This document shows, one piece after another, positions 11,401 to 21,582 of a stretch of DNA of 64,000 nucleotides; within the stretch, counting starts at the first letter, position 1; each line of letters opens with the position of its first letter. The DNA is taken from the NCBI GenBank assembly GCA_902729315.2, contig LR746269.1:6782231-6846230 (forward strand). The letters run 5' to 3'. Below the pieces are notes generated by a model that saw nothing but the letters and a program-made list of their open reading frames with translations, made no database searches and was not told the DNA's origin. The stretch comes from Spirodela intermedia (lineage: Eukaryota > Streptophyta > Magnoliopsida > Alismatales > Araceae). Both the position numbers and the translations under genes were made by a program.

Positions 11401-14400
11401 TTTTCACCTGGTATATTTTTTTCTGAATCTTCTACATTGATACCCTCAGATGAGCTGCTGATTATTCGAGAGCAACCAACTGTGGCATGTGGAGTTGCTG
11501 TTGCTGCCGGCCTCCTCCTCATGCGAGGTACTCATATTATTTGTACCTTTGCATCCCATCATGCATAGATGCATGCATACACATGTTTGTCCTTATTTAT
11601 GCATTTATTTGCATATGGATGTCAACCGGGTTTATCTGGACTATAAGAGAAAGACATTGCCCACCCTTATCTTATGACCGGCCCAATCCTCGCAGCATGT
11701 TGAAGCCCCAGATAGTTCATGTGTTTGGTTCAAAATAGACCGTTCTGAGGTCCCTGAGGGTGATGTGTTGTATTAATACTAATCCCTTGGGAAATTATCA
11801 GTTCTGTAAAGATCCACAGTCTTGTTGACGCCTCATGCCGGTCATACGCCCTTCTCCGAAAAATATAAAAAATACAATGTCACAGACCTCTATGTTTGCA
11901 CAACCTTTATTTGAGTTTTTAATTTTCATCCTTAAATCCGATATGAAGCTTAAGAAATCAGAATTTTGAGTGAGATTGAATAAAATGGAAATACTTAGAA
12001 TGTTCTTCAGAGAATAGAGGTCATTGGTGGGGAAACGAAGTGATTCTACAGATTTTCTTTTCCAAAAGCTAAATTGCAACTGTGGAATATTTCAGCATCA
12101 TCATTGACGAGCCTAATTTTAAGATTAAACACGATTTAATCATGTTTTATATCCTGCAATATCTGAGTAGCTTCGGTAGGTACCTTATGTTTTGTAGTTC
12201 TGTCGAGTGGACTGCATTTAAGAGATGTCAGATGAATGAATTTGAAATTTGTGCTCCATAAATTTGAAGCAAAGTAGAATAGATGTAGGACAATAGAAGA
12301 AAGGCTCATAACTTTTAAAGTAGTCAATTATAAGTCGCTTAAGTATCATTCATGGGCAATGTTTTGCAAGAAGGTATCAAATATTCCTTAGGCATGAAAT
12401 ACTTCTCTGTATGAGGAAAATAAGGAGGAAAGAGGAGAAAATGAAGCTTGCTACTTCCAGATTCGAGTGCTACTTCATCTGTTGTGGCTTGTATAGGCCG
12501 CATTTTATTTTTGATAAATGGTGGTATTAAGCGACCATCATGAGAAATTGAAAAGCAGTTATCCCAGAAAATTATCCTCTGCTCAAGTGTACATTAATCT
12601 TCCTTGAAAAAAGAACACCAACTAAAAGCCAAAACCTTACAAAATTCGCAGACATGCAATTCTGTACAAAAATCCTTGTCACACACGTTAAGAAAAGAGC
12701 CTGACATATTTTGTCCTCAAACTTACCACATGTTCTCCTTAAGTCCTTGCTTTTACCGAAGAAAGGTTTCCTGCCTTGCTTCTGTTCTGATGGTTTCCCA
12801 TCTAACACCGTTTGAATCCTAATTTTTCGTCATGTTCTTCATGTTGAATGTGACAACCGTAGCCAGCTCCTCTTTTTTCCCCCTATAGATGATGGCTTCT
12901 CTATTTCATCCGCCAGGCTGGTTGAAGCAGATCTGCTTTTCAGGATGCTTCCATGCCTCACAAATATCATACGATTAGTAAATAATGTGATAATTAATGG
13001 TCTACAGACTTTAAAGATTTGTAAATTCTTTACATATATCTAGAATCAAAGATACTCCGAAAACGATTATAATAACACGGATTAAATGACTTCCGTGAAA
13101 AGCTTCAAAATCAAGGCATCTACATTTTTATATTTTTCTTTTACTCTTTTAGATTTGGATCAACTATGACATTGCAGAGAATGTCTTTGGAAATATCCAA
13201 ACTCTTAAATATTGGATGTACTTGAAACATCCTATTATCTGAAGCATGCCTTTATTGTGAGAACTTGCTCCTTTTGTCATCTTCCCTTCTCTTCTTAGCT
13301 TCCATCAGTTTGTGGACGACTATCCAACATCCAACCTCTTTATGCTTGCAGGTCCTAGAAGATTTTTATTCCGTCAAACATTAGGTCGCTTGCAAGATCA
13401 GGAGGTAGTACTTATCGTTTCACGGTACACTGAAGATGCTTTCCAATTTAGTTTTATATGACGTTTTGATGATGAAATTTATTGGTTCTATTTCATCTAT
13501 TATTTACTGCAAGGAAAATGCACTTGGATTTCTCTGTAAAATTATGTATATTTAGTAATGCCCACTTTTCTATACAGAAAGAGCGAATGTTCTTGAGTTT
13601 TTTGATATTAATGTGTCGATGAAACAATGCATTAAAAAAAAAAGAACATTTGCTAGATTAGGAAACTAGAAAGTGTTTGAATTCTTAAAAGAAACTATCT
13701 TAAGAAATTCTTTTTTTTTTTAAACATTGATTTTTGGTGAATCCTGTTAATTTTTCTCTTTCAAATGAACCCTACAGAAACGTTCAACATCATATCTCTG
13801 CCTAGACAGTTGTTGGCTTTTACCTTTGCATTCTTATCCATTATAATCCGGAGTCTGCGACCAAAGGATTCTCACCTATTGGCTGTAATTTTTCACTAAG
13901 CATGTTCGGAACTCATGCATTCGAATCAAATGCCAAATGATCTCGTTGCATAGGAAAAGATTTCTGAAGACATTTTGACATACAATCGCCATATTTTTTT
14001 TCTAACCGTCCAGACCTTCATTTTCTGTTACCTAATCTTTAAGCTGTAACCCTTGAGTAACCCACCTGATTTCTTGTCTACTTCTGCTTATCATCAATAG
14101 CAAGGTTCACCTACTTACTTTCGTATTCATCCTTTAATGGTGAAATAATTTTAATACCAATAATGGTAATTTGAGTCAGAGGCTGACCATACCAATTTGG
14201 TTATGTTGAACACACTTGGACTGACGTGTTGGAATATGGACTCTGATCTCTGCATGGGTGAGCTTATCTGCAAAAAGAAAAAAAAAGTATGCGTTCATCT
14301 GTGCCTCTCATTTCTCTCTCTCTCTCTCTCTCTATGGTCTTCTCTGGAGAGGCCATAGTTGGTCGTTACTCATTTCATTCAAAAAAAATAATCTTAATAA

Positions 14401-14769
14401 CCTTTAATTATATGTACATAGTTATATAACCAACACTATGTAGATCAAGACTTGATAACCCAAGAAGCTTGGGGACGAACACTGAATCCTTGTCATTATT
14501 CATCTGATAGAGGAACAACAAATGAATCGCTCACATTTTTCTGCAAGTTTTCATCAAATTCTCTCGTTTAATGCATGATAGCCGTGGGCTGCTACCGCAT
14601 GTTATCTCACCAGAGATGATTTGCAGGCGGTTTTTGCCAAAGCCGTGAGCAACGCAAAGGAACTGGAGCAAGCCGTGGGATCAGTGAAGCTGGAGACGAA
14701 GAAATTGCTTGAAAGGGCGTCCTTCGCCGAACAAGAAATCCAGACCGGCCGGACCAAGCTCAAGTTCTC

Positions 14770-14801
<32 letters not shown>

Positions 14802-15269
14802 ACCATCCTCAGTGGCTGAGCACCCCCAGATTTGTCTCAAATCATTGCCTGCAGGGACACAGGCCGCCAGATCCAGAGCCTTGTGAGGCACATCAATAGG
14901 ATCGAATCCGACGTTACAGGTTCCATTTCTCCTTTGATCTTCGGCATTAAATTCATCATCTTCTTCTGATATAATTGTTAATTAATGGAATACTTTTATC
15001 CCTCTGAAACCGCAGATTTCATGGATGAGCTGAGGGAGATCCCCGACGGTGAAGCATTGAAGCTTCGCAAGGAGGTACCAACCCAACCCAACCCAAGAGT
15101 CATCATCGCTCTCTCTCTCTCTCTACTCACCTTCCATCTTTCCTGAAATGGATAATCATAAGTCCTCTGGTCTCTGTAGGTAGCATCTATGATGGCGCTC
15201 GCCAGGCGACAGAAGGCTGAGCTGGACAAGGAGATCACGGAGATCTCCGAGCTGGGCATTCGAGTTTGA
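8492..15269 (+). CDS. RHIP1-like protein (RGS1-HXK1-interacting protein 1, At4g26410 type)
   Basis: Nine exons: 8492-8584, 10562-10678, 11188-11254, 11450-11527, 13352-13404, 14627-14763, 14855-14919, 15016-15074 and 15180-15269, totalling 759 nt (252 aa). The protein begins with a Ser/Pro-rich stretch (MAEASESASPASSPSPLRP). Next come a region with YQVYEDAFFKKAKDELL, a short hydrophobic segment (VACGVAVAAGLLLM) followed by RGPRRFLFR, and a long helical, probably coiled-coil tail ending ITEISELGIRV. The order of hydrophobic segment, GPRRFL and coiled coil matches Arabidopsis RHIP1, reported to bridge RGS1 and hexokinase 1 in glucose signalling. Exon 2 is the least certain: its acceptor lacks a strong pyrimidine tract, but the frame and total length fit only with it. 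Introns 1, 4 and 5 are long (about 2.0, 1.8 and 1.2 kb) and hold no recognised gene. Confidence 0.75.
14310..14334 (+). repeat. (CT)n tract in RHIP1-like intron 5
   Basis: About 11 CT units lie inside the intron 13405-14626 of the RHIP1-like gene. Confidence 0.7.
14773..14801 (+). repeat. (CT)n tract in short RHIP1-like intron
   Basis: About 14 CT units fill much of the 91-bp intron 14764-14854. They start nine bases after the donor and so supply a pyrimidine tract at the wrong end of the intron. Confidence 0.7.
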
Positions 15270-15590
15270 TGTTGCACAGAGATGCTGCCTTGGGGAGATC
15301 GGTGGCTGTGGAAGGATCTTGGCTGGTCAGTTCGATCGCATTTTTTTTTTCTTCTATTATTGGGTGGTATCTTGACAATCGGACGGCCCTGGGCTTTTGT
15401 GTTGCATGAGACCTTTTTTTTTTTTTTGTTGGTGGGCTCATCATCTGATTAATAAAAAAGGATTTGGGCTGCTTATGCAGGTGTTGGACTTTATTTATTA
15501 GCATGAATTTGTAAAAATCGAAGGAATTATTTGGATCATGGGTCTGGAAGATGAGCTTCTTTGATCCAGATCTTAATCAAGTTTGCTGTG
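15270..15590. other. 3' region of RHIP1-like gene
   Basis: Contains poly-T tracts (15341-15350, 15414-15428) and an AATAAAAAA stretch near 15451, which may serve polyadenylation. No exon of another gene was recognised. Confidence 0.4.
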
Positions 15591-15604
15591 GTGAATCTAG
15601 TTAT

Positions 15605-15636
<32 letters not shown>

Positions 15637-15691
15637 ATGGGCTAATTCAATATGGTATAGACAAGACTGGGGTTTAAACTGGATCAAGTGA

Positions 15692-15723
<32 letters not shown>

Positions 15724-15780
15724 GGGCTAATGCAGTGTGGTGTAAATTAGATTGGGCTTTCAGCCGGATCATATGAAGCC
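15605..15780. repeat. 86-bp tandem duplication, each unit led by a GA tract
   Basis: A (GA)n tract followed by GGGGTAAA(A)TGGGCTAAT starts near 15605 and again near 15691. The GGGGTAAA blocks are at about 15629 and 15715, 86 bp apart. Each unit also carries a related GGATCA(A/T)(G/A)TGAAG end. The array lies 200-370 bases upstream of the CPBP protease ATG. Confidence 0.8.
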
Positions 15781-15830
15781 CAGATAAGAGTCCGGGCCAA
15801 ACTTTTCCTATCGGACTTTAAGGCCGGTTT
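15776..15830 (+). promoter_or_regulatory. Site II-like motifs upstream of CPBP protease gene
   Basis: GAAGCCCAG at about 15775 and CCGGGCCAAAC at about 15793 resemble site II/TCP elements. They lie 150-200 bases upstream of the ATG at 15974. No clear TATA box was seen. Confidence 0.3.
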
Positions 15831-15973
15831 TTGCGTTTGAAGGGAGGGGTATTTTCGTCACTAACTAGTTCGAAAGATAACGACCTCCAACGGATCGCCG
15901 GAGGGAAATGCGCCGCCACGACGGATAAGAAGCAAGCCCCCCTCCCTCCCCCCCCCCCTCCTGGCCGATCAAC

Positions 15974-18900
15974 ATGTCCTTGCCATCGTTGGCGCGTCCA
16001 ATCGACTGCGCCTTCCGGTTCCCCGATCGGCTGTTCTCCTCCCATCTTGTCGCCTTCGTAAATCCCAAGTCTGGATACAGCCTGAGGAGATCCAGAAGAA
16101 ATGGAGACCCTCGCCGCATTCGCGGGAGTTCTAGAGTTCGCTCCGCCGGGCCAGAAGAACCGGGTAATGCGGCCTCCAATGAGGTAGGAACGGATGGTTT
16201 TTCGTACTTTGATTGATTCCTGTTGCTCCTGTTCTGTGCTTTGAACCTTGGTTCTATTTTTTATTTTTATTCTTGTTGTCGTTGGGTATTCTTCTGGAAC
16301 TCTCGCGAACTGTGGATTTTATCAGGAGACGGAGGTTGAGGGGCTGTTTTCTTTCCGACCGTGGGATGTACCCTGGGATTGGAAGGTCACTGCGCTCGTT
16401 ATGACGCCTTACTTGATGAGGTATATTTCTGTATCCACTGTTTCTGAATTAGGTCTTTGTATATTTGAAGATATTGGATCGGATGAAGAAAGGAATTATT
16501 TACGAGTTGATTACGACCTTTGAGTTAAGATTTTATGAGGATTATGCTTCAGGAATCGTAATTCTACTGTCGGAGTGAAGGATGAGGAGATGTAGGAGAA
16601 AAATTATGTGTAGTCTTTTGGAGCGGATTTAAGGAAATTTATGATTACCGGGCGGCCATGAAGGGGCAGAAAATCGTGGAGAGCCTTTTTCTTCTATTTC
16701 TATCTCAGATAAAACTGTAAAAACTCTGTCATCCAGCGAATATATTTGTTTTTTGAAAGGTAAGACATAAGCTACGGTGTAGTAATGTATACCTGACGGA
16801 TGATCTCAAATAGGGCAATGGGATCCCGCGCCCAAAGAGAGGGAAAACAATAGCCCATGAAAGAGAGCTTATCTCGCGCGCAATTCTATTTATTCAGCTC
16901 CCTTTCTATGGTGGTGAACTAGAGATTGCTAACCCCTCGTCCAACAAAGCATCGCATCAATTAAGGTTGAGCTTGTGTATTCCTTACTAACTTACTTTTC
17001 GAAGCGAGCGGAGTTCCATGGAGCGAAGCGGGTTGTGTGTAGTGAGGTTTTGCCGATTGAGAACACTGGGGGTTTCTCACAGAAACCTGTCGTCAACATT
17101 GCATACTTCCTGGTAGTCTTGCACGTTTCTTTTTCCGCCGACAACTTTGTGACAGAATAGGGACGAATGAATGAAGATGTCTCCTGAATAACTGTAAACC
17201 ATGGTTGAGGTAGGTGATGGGAAAAAATCTTGGGGACAATAGATCCTCATTCATGTGAAATCCTTCTAAGCTGCTGCATTGAAGATCAACATTCTGATGC
17301 TTGGCCTCACGGACCAATAATACTAAAAGGATGGAAGATCGAAGACATTTTTACGTGAGGCAACCACTTCCACTGACTTTTGTTTATAATAAGGAAATCA
17401 CTAGAGAAATATTTTTAGTATCTAGAAAGATGCTGCGTAGATTTTGACATTATGTACGCGCATCTAATTTTCTGTGAATGGGGCATGATTCAATGATATC
17501 TCATACATATATGTGATTTTTTTTTTGGTTTCAATTAATGTCATAAATCATGCCTTGGAAAGGCTAAGGATATCTTCACAGCATTTTTCTATCAGGAAAT
17601 TTTAAATCAGCTGAGAGTGGATATCCATTGCCAAAAACGGAGGGTGGTGAGGAGGCAGCAATAATGTTCTTTGCAGATCAATCGTACGGCCTCTAATTTT
17701 TTATTCAAGTATAATTATTTCCTCTGGATATATTTTTTTTCTTCTAGGCTTATTCATTTCTTTTTTCCCATGCAGACTCAAAACAATGGCTAAACTTTCA
17801 GTCCTCTATTTATTTGTCAGTCGGTATCAACCATTTCCAGATGATGTCTTCTCCTTCAGTATGAACATTTACCTGCTCCATAATATTCGTGACAGTTAAA
17901 TGTGGATAAATTGAAGTGTATCATAGCATTTAGTTTATTTATTAAGGCGAATTTCGAAACTAAAGATGTGTTTATTAGACTGATTTGCAAGCCGCTGGAT
18001 ATTAAAAATTCTTTAAAACCAGTTCATGATCAAGGACATGAAATTCGTCAGACGTCAATCCCAAATCATGCCATAAAGAAATGCTTAGGGATTAATAATT
18101 TCTGGATAGATACCCAATGAATATTAGAATATCAGAAAGTAAGATTGGTATAGAAGACTGAGTTAGATATTTCCTCAATGAAGAGGGCCTGAAGTTTTAA
18201 ACGTAAGGAACAGCTGATAGAATGTGATAAGAAAGGCCAACAGGGGGATTCTGAATAAATATTCAAAGAGAATCCGGTGATGGTTGCAATAGTTTCTTAA
18301 GACCCAGGCTTGATATATATTGATTGCAAGCATTTTCTCGCATCAAGTTATGAGGGTCAACAATTTATTTTCCCGTCTTTTTGGATAAAATTAAACTTTT
18401 TTTCTATAATGACACAATTATAAATTATATTGAAAAAACTTGATTCCCTTTTAATTGGCAATCTCACGATTGGGCTTGTCTTTAAACAGGGTGGAATCAG
18501 CCATTTAATCTTCGGAGAGGCTGGCTTTTATGGGCAGGGGGTGGCTTATTCATTGCTTCTTGTACTGCATTTCTTGCAAAGGCTATTGTATCTGGCTCAT
18601 TTGATAGTCAGACTCAAAGCGAGGTACGTCCTCCCCCCCTTTGAACTAAAAAAAATAAAAAAAACCATTTTTATTGAATTCCTTCAAAACAGAATGTTTT
18701 TTCATGTTTCTTGATATGACAATCGAGATGAGAAGTATACTACTATTTATATAAGACATTTTTAGGTTGCCCAAGAATAACTAGGGAGAGTTATCAGCAG
18801 AGCTAGCCTCTGTTCATAGTTTTTAGGTTCACGGACAAGAAAGTATGGTCTATTTAGTAAATGGAACTAGTGACAAAATCTACATAAGTTTGATCCCTGT

Positions 18901-20423
18901 ATATTCTATAAACGCTCTAACTGTTATCTCGTTAGTTGAATAAGCGAGGGTGTAATGTGTAAATAAGCTACCTATTTCTTTATCTATAAGATACTCGCTT
19001 CTGATGATAATGTTCTTATTTCTTTCATATTTTATATGTTCTTAGCGCACTCAGTTGCTATGTTTTCTCTATCATATTACGAAGTGGATGATAAGCACCT
19101 TCCAACGATCTGAATTTTCCTCAGGGAGAATCTCTGGCGCGATTATTGCCTCTTATTGGTTCATCGAACGTCAGGTATTTTTCCGATCCATACCAGATCC
19201 AGGGGGGTCTCGATGGGCCAGGTAAACCTGGGCCCGGCCCGGGCCAGATTTTTTTGGGTCCTGAGCCTTGGTATCATGCCAATAAATAAAAAAAATGAAA
19301 AAATATATCTTTCTTTCACGTTGCTCTCCCACATTTCTGCCCACCCCTCTCAATCTCCTCTGTCTATCTCAGATTGGTTCCCACAGAGGGTGGGTCAGGT
19401 CCAGGCCAGGCATCATAAGCGGGCCAGGACTTGAACAAGCCCAGCCCCAGCCTGGCCCGGCCCGCAAACAATCTAAGCATATTCAGAAACAGAAAGTCTT
19501 CAAGTTTTCAGGTCAACTGGGGCCAATAGATTTTTAACAAAGATCATGTTTGCTGGGCAGCACATTCTCTCTTATGGGGGTCGTTGGATTTCTGGCTCCA
19601 GTCTCTGAAGAGATATTGTATCGTGGTTTTCTCATGACTTCTTTGACGAAATGGTGGTTTCCTCTCCCTCAAATCCTTGATTAACCCATGTTCATTCGAA
19701 TTATTTACTTGTTATCATGGTTTTCGCAGGTTGCCTCCTAGTGTTTGTATAATCCTAAGCTCTGCGGTGTTCACCCTCGCCCACCTATCACCTGGAAAAT
19801 CTCTGGAGATTTTCATATTTGGTAATAAAATTCTCCTTTAAACTAATCATCACCATCATCTTCCTACGATTTTTCTCATTAAACATATCAAACAGCTGAA
19901 ATCTAGGGCTTTGGGAGAAGAAAATTACCGATCTAGCCACAAGAACAGTCGATGATGATGCCTCCATAAGATGGAAGAGGGCTCTTGAGATAGCCATGAG
20001 AAGAGTAGATGAGATGACTCCCTACGATATGAACAGCTGGAATCTTGTGTTCTTCCAGGAAAAAATCAGCTGGTACTTTGTTAGATTTTAGGGTTTATGG
20101 TTTCATGTAAACCAGTATAACGGTGCTTCCTAAGAATATTTGCTTAGAATCCATTCTATCTTCCATTCTTCAGGAACTGTGTTGGGGATGGTGTATGCCC
20201 AGACAAGAAACCTCCTCACTCCCATCTCCATGCACGCAATGTGGAACCTGGGAGTCATTCTCTCTCTCACTGTTCTTCAGGTAAATGATGGACCGACACA
20301 CAAAAGAGTCTTCCGATCGATTGCTTGATTGACTGATTAATTAATATTTTTTCTTCATATAACACCTATTAATTTTTTCCGCAGATGATGGGTCATGACA
20401 TTCAAGTATACCTTATGATCTAA
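15974..20423 (+). CDS. CPBP family (CAAX-type, Abi) intramembrane metalloprotease, probably chloroplastic
   Basis: Supported exons: 15974-16183, 16326-16420, 17596-17683, 17776-17858, 18490-18623, 19125-19174, 19561-19653, 19730-19821, 20174-20280 and 20385-20423. One exon between 16421 and 17595 is unresolved, because the phases on the two sides do not match directly. Exon 1 looks like a chloroplast transit peptide: Ser/Arg/Ala-rich, almost no acidic residues at first. The remainder is a multi-pass membrane domain with the three family motifs. These are EEILYRGF (the EExxxR motif), FTLAH (FxxxH, followed by LSPGK) and HAMWN (HxxxN), preceded by RNLLTPIS. Prokaryotic and plant relatives use these Glu and His residues to bind catalytic zinc or activate water. 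Plastid location and any specific substrate are inferred. Intron 19175-19560 carries a GC-rich insert-like patch. Confidence 0.85.
19200..19475. other. GC-rich, insert-like patch inside a CPBP protease intron
   Basis: The intron 19175-19560 contains a palindromic GGGCCCGGCCCGGGCC block near 19229. Near its far end are related GGCCAGG and TGGCCCGGCCCGC blocks (about 19406-19467), with an AT-rich spacer between. This differs sharply from the flanking AT-rich introns and looks like an inserted short element, but I could not define ends or a target-site duplication. Confidence 0.35.
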
Positions 20424-20505
20424 TCATCCTGAATTTTCTACATGCTATTCGACCCAAGTGCTGCTGAATCATTGAATTCCTAAATTGCTCAACATATATA
20501 CACAG

Positions 20506-20507
<2 letters not shown>

Positions 20508-20537
<30 letters not shown>
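20508..20537 (+). repeat. (GA)n tract downstream of CPBP protease gene
   Basis: About 14 GA units lie between the CPBP stop codon at 20423 and the promoter-like tandem array. They could belong to the CPBP 3' region. Confidence 0.75.
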
Positions 20538-20539
<2 letters not shown>

Positions 20540-21290
20540 CAACTGTTGATTGTCGTGTCAACTGCCAAAAAGTGAAGCACCAATTGTCAAATTGGGCCGC
20601 GGCGTTTATCTTCTAAAAAGGAAGAGGCGTTGACACTGCCTTATTGAATACGTGGTCCATCTCCCATATAGTGTATCAGGCTCGGGGTATCATGCATCAA
20701 CCGTTAGCAGTTAGTCAACGGTTGAGAACAGTAGGGCGCCACTTGTCGTGTCAACGGTCCAGAGTTGAAGCACCAATTGCCGATTTGGGCCCCACATCGT
20801 TTCTCCAGTAAAAGAAAAGAGGCGTTGGCACTGCCTTCTTAAGTATGTGGGTCATCTCCCAAATTGTGTATTAGGAATGGAGTACAGAGCATCAGCCGTT
20901 GGGATGAGGCATCGGCAGTTAATCGTAAGGAATTGCGTCAACGGTCGAGCGCCACTTGTCAGAGTCAACTGCCTTATCGAATGTGGGCCATCTCCCATAT
21001 TGTGTATTAGGTACGGGGCACAGAGCATCAGCCAGTATGACAAGGGATCGATTAGGCGTTAAGAGTTGCGTCAATTATCCGTAAAAGTAGGAGGTCAATT
21101 TATCTTGTCAATGATCAAAAGTTGAAGCACCAACTGTCGCGTCAACGGTCATAAATTGAAACACCAATCATCTTGTCAACGGTAAAAAATAGACTCACCA
21201 ATTCTCCTATAAAAGGAGTGGGCCATTGCCTTATTGGACATGTTGCTCATCTCCCATTTTGAGTATTCTCCTCTTGTGAGGCTGGTTGAA
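20540..21290. repeat. Degenerate promoter-like tandem array upstream of BODYGUARD-like gene
   Basis: At least three full or near-full units and one shortened unit follow the same order of blocks. First comes a TGTCGTGTCAAC(T/G)G block with GAAGCACCAA. Next is an (A/T)TAAAA-like block followed by GAGGCGTTG(A/G)CACTGCC. Then come a GTGG(T/G)(C/T)CATCTCCCA block and a TGTAT(C/T)AGG block. Unit starts are near 20548, 20736, 20935 (shortened) and 21105. The CATCTCCCA block recurs near 20657, 20853, 20988 and 21249. Copies are diverged, so the duplication is not recent. TTGAC/GTCAA cores occur repeatedly throughout. Confidence 0.75.
21208..21215 (+). promoter_or_regulatory. TATA box candidate for BODYGUARD-like gene
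   Basis: TATAAAAG lies in the last, gene-proximal unit of the tandem array, about 375 bases before the ATG at 21583. The equivalent positions in the earlier units read CTAAAAAG and GTAAAAGA, which are poorer TATA boxes. Use of this box would imply a 5' leader of about 340 bases. Confidence 0.4.
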
Positions 21291-21582
21291 GGTCAACGCC
21301 TTCGTACAAGTAGACTGCGCCAGTCAGAGCCTTCCTCCTTGCTAACCGGTGCATAGATACTGAGTCTTCCTCCCCCTTGAGAAGAGTCAACTGTAGATCT
21401 TGAGCAGAAAACCATACAGAAAATATTGCGTCATATCAACGAATAAAAATGAGTTCCTGGCACCGACAGTCGGCGTCTGCTGCACCACTGCGGCTGGTGG
21501 CTAGAGTCACGGAGCGGGCGAGAAGCTGAGGCCGCCGACGGAGACGAGGGTCAACGGGGGCGTCCTACATTTGCTTGTTCCA

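Noticed and set aside
16975-17160. Candidate for the missing CPBP exon
   Set aside because: The frame has no membrane-protein character in the right place and no matching acceptor or donor phase.
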